Shown here: in pieces, positions 31,460-42,762 of the stretch
Numbering within the stretch: the stretch's first letter is position 1
Layout: every line of letters begins with the position of its first letter
DNA from: Eleusine coracana subsp. coracana
Taxonomy: Eukaryota; Streptophyta; Magnoliopsida; Poales; Poaceae
Assembly (NCBI GenBank): GCA_032690845.1
Contig: CM064426.1
Location: 60,550,631 to 60,614,630 of the forward strand
Reading direction: 5' to 3'
DNA length: 64,000 nt
Translations under genes and position numbers: made by a program
Notes under the pieces: model-generated
The model's database searches: none
The model's input: the letters and a program-made list of their open reading frames with translations, nothing else
What the model was told of the DNA's origin: nothing

Positions 31460-34090
31460 AGAAAGCAAATTGATTAGTATATATACTCCTCTATCCCGCA
31501 TATTGTTAGTCTTAAAATAAATTACAAGAGATAGTATAGATACTACATGAGATGAGTATATATACTACTTGAGATTAAAAAAATAGATTCTTTATAAAAT
31601 ACATCAATATCAACAGAATTATACTATTATGGATGTACTATTACATTGAAAAAATATTATTCTATAACAAGTACTTGATTGGTTTATAAGAGCTATAAAA
31701 TATGAATCTCAAATAATAGTATACTGATTCAGTAGTATATGATCTAAATTTGAAAACAAAATTAAAATAAAATCTACAATAAAAACAAAAAAATCAAATG
31801 GTTATCGAAGGCAACATCCAAAATCTGAATATACACGGGTGAAGCAAAATCCAAGAAAATATATGATTGTCCATACCAACATTTAGCAAACACAATCAAA
31901 ACCGACTATTTCTGTATTGTAAGATAGTATTATAAGCAGTATACGATCATAAGTGTACTATCATAAAATATTAGAAAATGGATTATAAGAGGTAGTTTAT
32001 ATATTAGATGAGGTAGGATATATACTATTTGAGATTATAAGAAAATACTATAGTAATTTTGTTTAAGGCATATACTCCGACTTTCACTTTAGTAGTTTTA
32101 TTAAGTGTATATATACTTATATTTTTATAAATAGTATATATACTCCTGCTTAAATAAATATTATGCACTAATATAGTTTTAGTAGTATATATACTCCTGC
32201 TTTAGTAGTTTTGTTTGGTGTATATATACTTCTAGTTTTACAAATAGGATATATATTCTCTGCACACTAGAACAAAGAACCAACAACGACCAAAGGTACT
32301 GATATTGTCATCAATCTGGTAGAAAAGATAAGAAAAATTGATTAATATATATATTCCTCTATCCTACATATTGTTAGTGTTAAAATAGATTACAAGGGGT
32401 AGTATATATACTATATGAGGTAAGTATATTTACTACTTAAGATTACAAAAAAATAGATTCTTTATAAAATACATCAATATGAACAGAAACTGTATACTAT
32501 TATAGATGTACTATTATATTGGAAAAAAATCAAATGGTTATAAGAGACAACATCCAAAATCTGAATATACAGGAATAAAGCAAAAAATCAAAAAAAAAAA
32601 ATATAAGACTATCCATATGAACACTAAGCAAACACAACCAAGAGCGATTATTTATGTATTGTAAGGTAATATATATACTACATGAGATTACAAAACAAAT
32701 AGCAATATATGATCATAGTCGTACTGTCATAAAATAAAAAAAATGGATTAACAGAGTTAGTGTATATATTAGTTGAGATTATAATGAGATGGATTCTTTA
32801 CAAGAGATAGTTTATAGACTATATGGGATAGTATATATACTACAGAAATAGTATATATACTCCTGCTTTTACTTTAATTCTATATATACTACAAAATAGC
32901 ACTTGTTATAAATATTGCTTTTCACTGTTAGTATAGTTGTATATATACTTTTTTTTACTCATGTTTAGCAAACACAACTAATTAAGACGATTATTTATAT
33001 ACTGCAAGCTAGTATATATACTACATGTATTAAAAAGAATACTATTTTTGCTAGCTTTCATCTTGCATGTACCCGTTAAAAACATAAGAAAACAAAAAAG
33101 GAGAAAATAAAAAAAGGCAAGCAACAAATTTCAAAAGGAAAAACAAATCGCTCAAGCATCAAATTTGGTGAGATGTTGCTTTTACTGTTAGCAAATTGCT
33201 AGCTTCTTCCTACCTCATGCGTCTAGCTAGCAGCGATGGTTAGCTCCAAGCCGACAACAGGCTCTATCTTTAGGGACTGTGACCATGAGCCCCGCTCTTT
33301 GGGGACGCGGGCCTCCAACCAAACATCAAATCCAGATGAATGAATGAAAGAAAATCGAAATCATGGGGCACGTTGAACCAGTTCCAAATCCGGAGAGAGA
33401 TGAGGAGAAAAGAATCGAACAGCCTGGACAAGCATGAATGAGTCATCTTGGCATGACGCACGCGGATCTGGTCGCGCGTGGAGCTTGTTGCCAGATTTCC
33501 TGGCGTGAGAAACAGCAGCAGCACTGTAGCATCCCGCCGCCTCCATACTGCATGCTACTAGCCTCCACTTGTGGTCATAGTCACGGATCTGGAAGCGCGT
33601 GGAGCTCTCTCCAAGCCAAAAATCAAGAAAATATATGACGACTGTTCATACCAATGTTCAAAAAACACAACCATGAGCGATTATTTATATATGTACTGTA
33701 AGATAGTATATATACTATATGAGATTACATAAAAAATAGTGAGAAGCTGGTTACGATCATAAATGTATTATCATAAAATATAACAAAATAAATTAGAAGA
33801 GGTAGTTTATATACTATATAAGGTATGATATATACTACTTGAGATTATAAAAAAATACTATAGTAGCTTTATTAAGGTATATACTCTGACTGTCACTTTA
33901 GTAGTTTTATTAAGTATATATATACTTTTATTTTAACAAATAGTATATAAACTCCTGTTTTCATAAATATTATGCACCCGTATAGTTTTAGTAGTATATA
34001 TACTCTGCTTCAGTAGGTTTCTTAGTGTATATATACTTCTACTTTTACAAATAGTTTATATCTACACACTAGAACAAAGAACTAGCAACA
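31460..34090. repeat. Three imperfect copies of a 0.85-1-kb AT-rich module with TATATAC palindromes
   Basis: Matching landmarks: ATTCCTCTATCC or ACTCCTCTATCCCGCAT at about 31486 and 32352; GCAAACACAA...CGATTATTT near 31887, 32627 and 33650; TAGTATATATACTCCTGCTT near 32188 and TAGTATATATACTCTGCTT near 33992; CACTAGAACAAAGAAC at about 32265 and 34068. Copy 3 is partial. AGTATATATACT and close variants recur many times throughout. No coding frame of note. Confidence 0.65.
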
Positions 34091-34789
34091 CGACCAAAGG
34101 TTCTGGATGGTGTAAATCTAAAAAGTAAAATAAAAATAAAATTCTCCAAAAAATTGAAAATAGGCATGCGCTAGTAAAAAAACAACACGAACAAAGAACC
34201 AGCAGCAACAACACAAAAAGTATATATACTCTGCACACTAAAATAATAATATATATACTCATTTTATTTTATTTAAAAAATATTAAAAACACTAAAAACA
34301 AAGAGCATGATATGCTAGTTCCTCCTTCGGAGAGAGATGAGAGAAAGAAAATCAGATCTAGATGAATGATATAAAAATTTTGGAAGAATGAAAGAAAATC
34401 AAGAAAAAAAAATCACTGAGCCACGTTGAGGCAGCTCCAAAAATCGGAGGGAGATGAGAGAAAAGAATGGAAGCACCTTGCTGCTTTTTCCCCACGCGTG
34501 CATCTAGATATGGTCTCAGCCATGCGGAGTTGGGTGTGCAGCCTCTCTGCATGATGGCGATGAGCAAGATGATTTGAAAAGAAAATGGTTAAGGGCACAA
34601 GTAACCATGGCGCGGGGCTGGCTTATGGCTCGTTTAGCTCTGATGTTTAGTTGTTGCGCGGTCTGCGGTGCTTCACGAAGCAGCTCCTCTGATCTGCATA
34701 GAAAAAAAGAAAGAATAATCAGTGCTTCACGAGGCAGCAATCAAGTCATAAAAATGGAAGGGGATCAGCAGAGGGGATAGAGAGCTAAG

Positions 34790-35410
34790 CCGAGCCATGA
34801 TGCTCACAAAATGAGACCCAAATGCACACGATTCACAGCAATACATACTGCCCCGCCAAAATCCTTGAATCCAAAAACAGGAAACGAAACAAAATGGAGC
34901 GGAAACTCAAATTCAATTCATGGAGAGATGCACTCTCACCGTAGGGGCTAGTAGCCGCTGCTTGAACTGCTGCTTGAAGACCAAACTGCATGTGCCAGAG
35001 AGCTTCAACGACAGACCACGTGCAAGATCTAGCCGCACCCTCGACGGCCATCGATCCAGTTTCGAGGAAGACAACGACGCGGATCCAGCCATGAACCCCA
35101 TGAATCAAAGAAAGCACACCCACATCAGATCCAGTCATGAAGCCCATGAATCAAGACCCAAATCCACAAAAAATCTACAAATCGAAGAACTCGGAAACAG
35201 AACACATCGAATGAAATCAGATTACAAATACCTATCGAGTAGCACGCTTCCCCGGACGCGGCCAGCAACAGCATCTCGCCGCACCTCCTGCACACGGGCA
35301 GCAGTCAGCATGAATCTCGCCGTCGAGCGCAACGGCGTTGCCGGCGGATCTACCATCGATGATTCACTGAGGAGCCATTCGGGTGCAACAAGTAGATCTT
35401 AGTCGTATGA
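34790..35410. other. GC-richer, gene-like patch inside TaE
   Basis: Unlike the AT-rich modules this stretch has mixed frames on both strands (plus 34920-35402, minus 34833-35147). On the minus strand it contains a possible exon-intron junction (CGATAG|GTATTTG) near 35230. No product resembles a protein I know. It may be a captured fragment of a host gene's 5' part, or a degenerate gene of the element. Confidence 0.35.
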
Positions 35411-35611
35411 GAGCAGAGGAGGAGAGAGAAGAAAGATTAAAAATCAGGATGGAGAGACAGAAACACACATGATTATTTTTATATATATTATCTTCATATA
35501 CTATTTCAGAGTAAAATATACTACTACGGAGAAGAAATATACGCCTGCTAGCTGAGTTGGTCTGGCTGCACCAACCGACCGACGCGTTGAATATTATTCA
35601 GAGCGCTGCGC

Positions 35612-35614
<3 letters not shown>

Positions 35615-35693
<79 letters not shown>
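35615..35693. repeat. (TA)n tract between TaE and TaM
   Basis: About 39 uninterrupted AT dinucleotides joining the right end of TaE to the left end of TaM. Confidence 0.95.
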
Positions 35694-35696
<3 letters not shown>

Positions 35697-36063
35697 ATTC
35701 TATTCTACTCTCCCAAGTGTAGTTACTCCCATGTTCAAAAAACCACCTTGGATATATGTTCATATCTATTTATCATTTTGAGTATATACACATACTTAAA
35801 ACATGATTTTTAAGAGTAATAACCATAATTTTTTTGAAGGGTCTTTAAGTTATAAACATATGAACATATATCGCATTTACTGCTATATAAAAGTAAATAT
35901 GTCTTTATAATTCATGTATCGCAACAAAAAAAAAAGTGAATATCTCCACATACCCTCTAGTATGACTACATACTACATTTAAAAACGTCAAGTATGTAAT
36001 GATACTCTCTAGATTGTGAGATATACATGTGGGAGTAGCTACTCCTGGGAGTAGGACAAATGC

Positions 36064-36066
<3 letters not shown>
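35694..36066. mobile_element. TaM: 373-bp inverted-repeat element inserted in (TA)n (Micron-like)
   Basis: The left end has TCTACTCTCCCAAGTGTAG then TTACTCCCATGT. The right end, inverted, has TCCTACTCCCAGGAGTAGC then TACTCCCACATGT, an inverted repeat of about 35 bp. Both sides are (TA)n. Length and setting recall Micron, the microsatellite-targeting element described in rice. Identity with Micron is from memory and untested. Non-coding. Confidence 0.65.

Positions 36067-36139
<73 letters not shown>
36067..36139. repeat. (TA)n tract right of TaM
   Basis: About 36 uninterrupted AT dinucleotides. The 150 bases that follow, up to TatA, hold no recognisable feature. Confidence 0.95.
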
Positions 36140-36140
<1 letters not shown>

Positions 36141-36296
36141 TTGAACTTTGTTTAGCCGATCTGTTGTTTGCTCATGATGAATAAGAAAGGAAAGGGCAAG
36201 GTCAAAATGAAAGGTATGTATTGCAAGCGCCAACATATAGATAATGTTCAATGGTTATATATAGACATGTTAAATGGTTATATATTTTATAGTTGT

Positions 36297-38108
36297 TGTC
36301 AAGGGTAAATATCGGGGTGTCACATGGCGCTCCCTAATAACTAAGAGGGACCCAAGTGGGCCCCACCTAAAAAACACCTACACGATATGTCCCACTTTAA
36401 ATTGTAGAAGTCGCATCGCGCTCCTGACTCACCCGACCCATGGGTGGACAGGAACCGGCCATGGTCCATTCGACCCCTTGGCGGGAGTCGAGCGATCCAT
36501 CACGCCCGACCCCCTCGGCAGGGGTCGGGATTCTTGTCACGCCTCGCCTCGCTCCCCCCCCCTAAGAAGGGGTCGGGGCCTCCTACCATGGGCCCCACAC
36601 CACCATCAGATATGCTCCGCCACCTCTGACTCTCGAACTGGGATCTCAAGCTCTGACAAGGCGAGGCCGAAAATGACAGAACGGAGAAACTCGATTACCC
36701 TGACAGATGTGACCGATCCCAACCCCAAGTGGGTCCGGGAAGGTCTGATCTAGGGTCCTAACCCTAACTGAGGGTGAGTGATCGGGCCGGTAACCCTTAA
36801 TGGCCAACTGCTCTATCTTAAATGCCGTACCCGCTACACATGCACAGTATCAGGGGGTCAAATCCCTCTGTGCGCCTCGCTGCCCTCGTCGTCGTCCACG
36901 CCTATTGGCAGAACATTCTGAGCACGTGAAAAGTGAATAGGCTAAAGATAAAAAAAAGTCTACCATTGTTTTAACAACAGTTCTTATTGCCCCTTTAGGT
37001 TTGTCAGAGGTATTAAAATAAAAAACCTTATTTTTGGTCTTTTCTTTCTTGCCACCACTTTAACAGGTGCCGCTGTAATGAGAGCGTAAGTTGCGGAGTT
37101 TTTTCTTGATTCATTTTTGTTTTGGTGCGCTCTTCCTTTTTTTTGTATAGAAAGAAGAGTTCAGTGGGAGGGCAAGGGGTAGTTAAGTTTTAGGTTGGCT
37201 CTTGTTTTTTTAAAGACTTTCCTTTCGTTTAGCTTCTTGAACAACTTTGTATCATTCGATACCACTAAGCAGCGGTTAATCGGACATTCCAGAGAATGAG
37301 AGGTCCTTCGGGAAAGAAGAAGCAATGGGGATGGAATAGCTGTTGGATGGTTAGGACATCCCGTCTTTAGAGATAAAGAAGGGCAAGCTTTTTGTACGTC
37401 GTATGCCTACTTTTTTTGAAACATTTCCGGTAGTTTTGATAGATGAAGAGGGAATTGTGAGCAAGTGGGCGTGGCAGGGCACTCAATGATGCCATCACCC
37501 AATGACACGCTCAACAATGACGGTATAGGATGACCGATGGACAGGAATGATGATCACTCGACTGTAACATGACAGCGCCCATGATGGCCCGTGCCGCATC
37601 CCATGAAGCATGCCATCAACAGTGGCTGAGAGAACACGACCCGATGATGGAAGACGGAGGCAAGCCCGTAGCGCAACGTCACCCCTGGTCACCGAGATTG
37701 TGTGATGGGATGGTCAAGAATTGAAGACCACGACCATCGATCGGGAGCTTCGCCTTCTCCCACACGACTTCAACAACTCCGCACGTGTAGATCTCTTTCT
37801 CTCTCCCTCTCTCTCTATAAATGGGCCCACCCCTTAGAATATAAAGGGGAGCCCTGTCTTCTTCTTCACAAGATAGACACAACTCAGCACAACACACTCA
37901 CTCGCACCCGAGACTTGGAGCACCCCCTCCTCTCTCACCACCATTGTACTGAACCTCGGAGCAAGTAACATGAGTAGGCCCGAGAACTAGACGTAGGGGT
38001 TCACCCTGAACCAGTATAATCCCCCGTGTCCTCTTGCTAAGCCATTACCAAATCCAAAGCACCTGCCCGCGGAACAAATTCTAATAGCCGGTGATCAAAA
38101 CACTGACA
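36297..38108 (+). repeat. TatA 5' LTR, enlarged by an insert
   Basis: It matches 58939-60194 except for about 560 extra bases (36904-37464). It contains the shared TATAAAGGGGAGCCC promoter-like stretch at about 37838-37853 and ends GATCAAAACACTGACA. Length 1812 bp against 1256 bp for the 3' copy. Confidence 0.9.
36904..37464 (+). other. Organelle-derived insert in the TatA 5' LTR, with a chloroplast psbB piece
   Basis: Absent from the 3' LTR. Its right part (about 37328-37461) translates as GDGIAVGWLGHPVFRDKEG and, after a small frame-shifting change, TFFETFPVVLIDEEGIV. This is the conserved CP47 (psbB) sequence of photosystem II. The left 420 bases do not match a gene I can name. They could be other plastid or mitochondrial DNA, for example mitochondrial DNA already carrying plastid sequence. 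A nuclear plastid insertion of this kind is non-functional. Confidence 0.8.
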
Positions 38109-38128
38109 GTTGGCACGCCAGGTAGGGG
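38109..38128 (+). other. TatA primer binding site
   Basis: TTGGCACGCCAGGTAGGGG follows the LTR after one base. Its form TGGC(A/G)CGCCAGGTAGGGG is common in grass Tat-type elements. I do not assign the tRNA with certainty. Confidence 0.75.
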
Positions 38129-38163
38129 CTTTGCGCGCTTTGCTTCATCACTTTTCGGTTAGG

Positions 38164-40494
38164 ATGGCAACTCCCTCTCTTTTCTGGGCTTCTGGTAGCA
38201 GCATCTTCTTCGGGAGCCTCGAATTCGTCATCACCGCCGACCGGAAGCTTCTGTGCGTCAGCATTCTGGCGCCCCCGCCGCCCTCGGTCCCAATGCCCAC
38301 CAACAAGGTGGCGCGCCCTTGGTGGCTGGAGGACTCTGACGGCGCACCTGCCTTCGGGGTCACGAAAGATGGGGCGTTAGGGCTCGTCGACGAGCCAACC
38401 CCGGACCCCATCGCAATGGCCATCGCCATCGCCACCAAGGCGATGCACGCGGTTCAACTTGAGCTCGCCGGGCTGCACGTCACTGACCGCCGCGCGGTGT
38501 TGCTTGGTTCTGCCGACCAGCTGTGGCTCCACCTGGAGCGCTACCTGGGCCCTACTCCTAGCCATGACGACCTTCGCCATTTCGCATTTGCCTTGGCAAA
38601 ACATCCATGGGTAGCTCCTTGGTGGAGAGCCACTTCATCTGGGCTGCCTCGCTTGACGCCCCTTAGAGGGCTACCCGAGCGGCCTCCAGAACGCTGCAGG
38701 GTGTTTTCGGGACTTAGCTCTCGAACCCACGGCCTCCGCCTACACGGACCAGGGCTTCGTTGGGGTGATCAACCACCCCGATGACTCCCTCTTCGACCTC
38801 CTCGATGTCGGGTTGCTCGAGGACTGTGACTCTAGCTCCGAGAGCTCTAAGGGGAGCTGCAACCTCCCACGTGGATGCCACATGGTGCAGCTCGCTTCCA
38901 CGGTTGCGAAAGGGGACCCCGGCACCTCCGCCACCGGAGCCCAGGTAAACTCTAGGACGCCCACAACCGCAAACCCGACGACGGGTGCAGTGGTGGGGGA
39001 CGTTCTCGTCAACATACTCGTCACCGACACTGGCGGATCCCAGCCGGTACACCACCCCGAGGATATCCAGCAGCGGCTGAAGGCCCGACAAGCGGAGCTC
39101 GAAGAAACCCGGCGCCAACTGGAACACGAGAAAGGAGAAATTGACCGTGAGCTGGCCCGCGCTACCACCGGCGGGCGCGCCCGCGCCATGGCCAGCGATG
39201 TCTAGCAGTGCATCGTCGCCAACGACCAAGGATCCCCGTAGTTCACCCATGCAGGGAAGAACATAGCGGCAGTAGCCACGCTGTTCAAAACTCTTCTGGA
39301 GCCCGCTACGCCCAAGGCCCAGTGAGCCCAGCACGAGGTGGCCGCGCTCCTGGCTAAGGCTACCGAGCTTCAAGCGGAGAGCTTGTTATGGTGAGTCGCT
39401 TAGTCCAGCCAACAGATCTCTATCTCCAGACACGTGGGGGGAGATGACACCGTCAGTTCATTGCAGAACTCGGTCCGCCAACCGGCCCTCGCAGGGGGCA
39501 CACCCAAGAAAGTCTTGGTCCATGACTGGATCAGAGCGAAACGCGACGCGCGCCACACCCTCAAGGCACACGAGCGGGAGAAGGAACGACTCCACAAAGA
39601 AAGGGGTCACCAGCCTTGTCGCGAAGGCCGGTACGATGACACCAACGAGGAGCGGAGCCGGAGCCCGAGCCCTCCTGGGCCACGAGTCTTCAGTCGGCAC
39701 ATCGCAGCGCCAAGTTCCCTCAGCACTTCTGCGCCCCTGCGATTGTCAGCAAATACGCGGGGGAGACAGATCCTGGCCTCTGGCTCGAGGACTATCGCCT
39801 CGCATGCCAGGCAGGAGGAGCCATCGACGACCTAGCCATCATCTGCAACCTTCCCCTATACCTCGCGGACTCGACCCGCGCCTGGCTCGAGCACCTCCGC
39901 GAAGGTCAGATTTATGACTGGGGCAACTTGAGGGACGTTTTCGTCGGCAACTTCCAGGGGACGTACATCCGCCCGGGCAACCCTTGGGACCTCAAGAATT
40001 GTCGACAGAAGGCTGGCGAGTCCCTCAGGGACTACATCCGGTGCTTTAGCAAGAAGTGCAATGAGCTGCCCAACATGGGTGACGCAGACATCGTCGGAGC
40101 CCTCATCTCCGGCACCACTTCGGAACAACTTATCCATGAGGTGGGTCAAAAGGGCCCACGCACGGTGTACAAGCTCCTGGACATCGCCACGAGCTTTGCC
40201 TCCGGTGAGGAGTGCGTTGGGGCGGTCCTCCAGCAAGCGCTAGAGAGCAAAGGCGAAGGCAAAAGGGAGGCAGAAGCCGGTGATGACGCCTCCGACCACC
40301 CGAGGAAGAAGAAGAACAAGTCTCGGGGCTCACGTGGCCCCATCGTGGCCGCCATCGATCGCAAACCACCGAGACCCATGACAGGGGAGGCTTCGACCCA
40401 CTTCAAGAAGAAGTGGAATGGCCCATGCCTGAACCATGGATTCCCCGTCAAGCAGCTCCTCAAAGACTGCTCCACGATGAAGAAATTCCTCTGA
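38164..40494 (+). pseudogene. TatA gag, frameshifted
   Basis: It starts at ATG 38164 (an ATG at 38110 overlaps the primer site and is unlikely). The N-terminal region runs to about 38780. A frame change leads to 38765-39205, which ends in a coiled coil (KARQAELEETRRQLEHEK). After further breaks the capsid domain appears at 39928-40240 (RDVFVGNFQGTYIRPGNPWD, LKNCRQKAGESLRDYIRCFS). A modified zinc-knuckle-like motif, CLNHGFPVKQLLKDC, lies near 40425-40470, with a stop at 40492-40494. The protein would package the RNA. Confidence 0.8.
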
Positions 40495-40515
40495 GAGGAA
40501 GCCAAGAAAGGAGAC

Positions 40516-41410
40516 GTGGGGAAGGCATCGGGGCCTAATGCACTGGACCCCATGGACAACTATAACAACGACGAGCAAGGAGGGCCAGTCTTCCCTAACC
40601 CCAAGGCCTGCCACATGATCTTCACAGGACCCGAGTCCTCGGGAAGCTGCCGTACCGCAAAGATCGAGTGGCGCGAGGTCTTCGCAGCTGAGCCCGCCAC
40701 CCCGGCTTTCCTCAAGTGGTCCGACTCACCAATCACCTTCGACCGGTCGAACCACCATCAACACGTCCCGCGGCCAGGTCAGTACCCACTCATGGTCGAC
40801 CCTATCATCGCGGAAGTTCAACTCTCCAAGGTGATGATGGACGGCGGGAGCTGCATCAATATCCTATATGGTGACTTGCTTGATCTGCTTGGCATCGACC
40901 GGTCATGCCTCCAGCCGCCGAGCGCGCCCTTCCACGGGATTGTCCCGAGACGGCAAGCCATTCCTCTCGAGCAGATCAGCCTCCCTATCACCTTTGGGAC
41001 CCCGTCCAACTTCCGGACTGAGACCCTCATCTTTGAGGTTGTTGACTTCCTGGAAGTGTATCACGCTCTCTTGGGACGCCCGTGCTACGCCAAGTTCATG
41101 GCGGTCCCCAACTACACCTACCTCAAGCTCAAGATGCCGGGACCCAAACGGGTCATCACCATCAACACGTCCCTCCAGCGAGCCTTCCAATGCAAAACAA
41201 AGAACAACGATTTCATCGCGGTGGCGGTGGCCTCCGAGGAGCTCGAGGCCATGCGAACTCGCCTCGACGAGCCCCCCCCCCCCCCCCCCCCGACGCCAGT
41301 CACAAGAACACCTCCTTCAAGCCCACAGAAGACACCAAAGAGGTGCAGATCAACCTCGGCGGTGACGCGAGCAAGACGGTGAGGGTGGGGGCCTCCCTCA
41401 CTCTGAAATA
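40516..41410 (+). pseudogene. TatA protease region
   Basis: An open frame 40516-41382 carries the retroviral-type aspartic protease core: MMDGGSCINILYGDLL with the catalytic D near residue 110, then HALLGRPCYAKFMAVPNY. It is preceded by a typical linker. The C-terminal part contains a run of about 20 C residues (41272-41291) that encodes polyproline and where the frame becomes unreliable. It would cleave the polyprotein but is separated from gag and RT by stops. Confidence 0.78.
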
Positions 41411-42757
41411 GGAAAGCGCGCTCGTCGACTTCCTCTACGCCAATGCTGACGTTTTTGCGTGGAGGCCCTCGGATATGCCCGGCATATTGTGGGAGGTCGC
41501 CGAGCACTCTCTGAACATCAGGCAAGGTTCTAGACCGATGAAGTAGCGATTGCGCCGCTTTGACGAGGAGAAGCGCAGAGCAATCGGCGAGGAGATCACG
41601 AAGTTAAAGGCAACCGGTTTCATCAAGGAGGTACATCACCCCGAATGGTTAGCTAATCCTGTCCTTGTAAAAAAGAAGAATAGGAAATGGAGAATGTGTG
41701 TTGACTATACAAGCCTGAACAAGGCATGTTCGAAGGATCCTTTTCCATTGCCACGCATAGACCAGATAGTTGACTCCCGGCGGGGTGCGAAACCCTCTTT
41801 TTCTGGAAGCTTACTCTGGATATCACCAGATCATGATGAAAGAATCCGACCAGCTCGCGACATCTTTCATCACCCCGTTTGGTTCTTACTGCTACGTAAC
41901 GATGCCTTTCGGGCTCAAGAACGCCGGCGCGACCTTCCAACATTGTATGCAATGGTGTTTTGATCGTTTGATCAGCCACACGGTTGAGGCCTACGTGGAC
42001 GACATAGTCATCAAAACGCAAAAGGCAGACACCCTCGTGGCCGACCTCGAGTGAGTCTTCATCAAGCTTCATGTGAAGGAGGTCAAGCTAAACCCCAAGA
42101 AGTGCGTCTTCGGGGTCCTGAGAGGGATGCTTCTCGGGTTCATCATCTCTGAACGGGGCATCGAGGCCAATCTCGAAATGATCTCTGTGATTGAGCGGAT
42201 GGGCCAAGTTCAAAACCTTAAGGGGCTGCAACGTCTCATAGGTTGCATGACGGCACTCAGCTGTTTTATCTCCTGCCTCAGCAAGAGAGTGCTTCCGCTG
42301 TACAGGCTCCTTAAGAAGTTTGACCACTTCGAATGGACGCTCGAGGCGCACTCAGCTCTTGATGACGTAAAGCGCATACTGAGCAACACCCCGGTACTGA
42401 TACCCCTGACCTCGGGCAAGGCTTTGTTATTGTACATAGAAGCAACGACCCAAGTCGTGAGCTCGGCGTGTGGTCGAGCGGGAAAGAGAAGGCCACGCTC
42501 TGAAAGTTCAGCACCCCGTCTACTACGTTAGCGAAGTCCTGTCAGATTTGAAGACCCGATACCCCTAAATTCTCAAGATCCTCTACGCGGTCATGGTGGC
42601 TAGACACAAGCTCCACCACTACTTTGACTCCCATCCGATACACATTGTGAGTTCCTTTCCCCTCCGAGAAATCATACAGAATAGGGATTCGATGGGCAAG
42701 GTCACCAAGTGGGCGCTCGAGCTGATGGGGCATGACGTCATGTACCAACCTCAAGCG
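41411..42757 (+). pseudogene. TatA reverse transcriptase and start of RNase H, broken by AthB
   Basis: RT motifs in order: KKKNRKWRMCVDYTSLNKAC (about 41668-41725), a frameshift near 41790, SGYHQIMMKESDQLATSFIT, MPFGLKNAGATFQ and the catalytic YVDD in AYVDDIVIKTQ (about 41990-42017). The thumb (42073-42370) and the first RNase H strands follow with another frameshift near 42470. The coding stops at 42757 where the GCCAT target site of AthB begins, and RNase H resumes beyond 53189. Confidence 0.82.
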
Positions 42758-42762
42758 GCCAT

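Larger units (their letters stand above)
30422..35614. mobile_element. TaE: 5.2-kb unclassified element bounded by (TA)n, hairpin-forming inverted ends
   Basis: The unit lies exactly between two (TA)n tracts. The left end has GCGCGCTG...CAGCGCGC (30439-30470) enclosing the palindrome GCTGAATATTATTCAGC, then CGGTCGTTTG. The right end, on the other strand, has CTGAATAATATTCAACGCG then TCGGTCGGTTG (35565-35604), so the ends form an imperfect inverted repeat of about 40 bp, each able to fold as a hairpin. Inside is a 133-bp tandem repeat (30640-31035), three imperfect copies of a roughly 0.85-1-kb AT-rich module (31460-34090) and a GC-richer right part. No transposase, RT or helicase motif is visible. 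The ends lack a Helitron CTRR tip. I do not recognise the family. Treating it as one mobile unit is inference. Confidence 0.5.

Noticed and set aside
30422..35614. TaE as a Helitron
   Set aside because: Neither end shows TC at one side with a hairpin plus CTRR at the other. The ends are inverted copies of each other, which Helitrons lack.
37328..37461. psbB as a functional gene
   Set aside because: Only a short internal fragment with a frame-shifting change, inside an LTR. It is a nuclear plastid insertion.
39444..39917. Plus-strand 157-codon Arg/Ser-rich frame in TatA
   Set aside because: Alternative phase of the frameshifted gag region. Composition is GC-driven.
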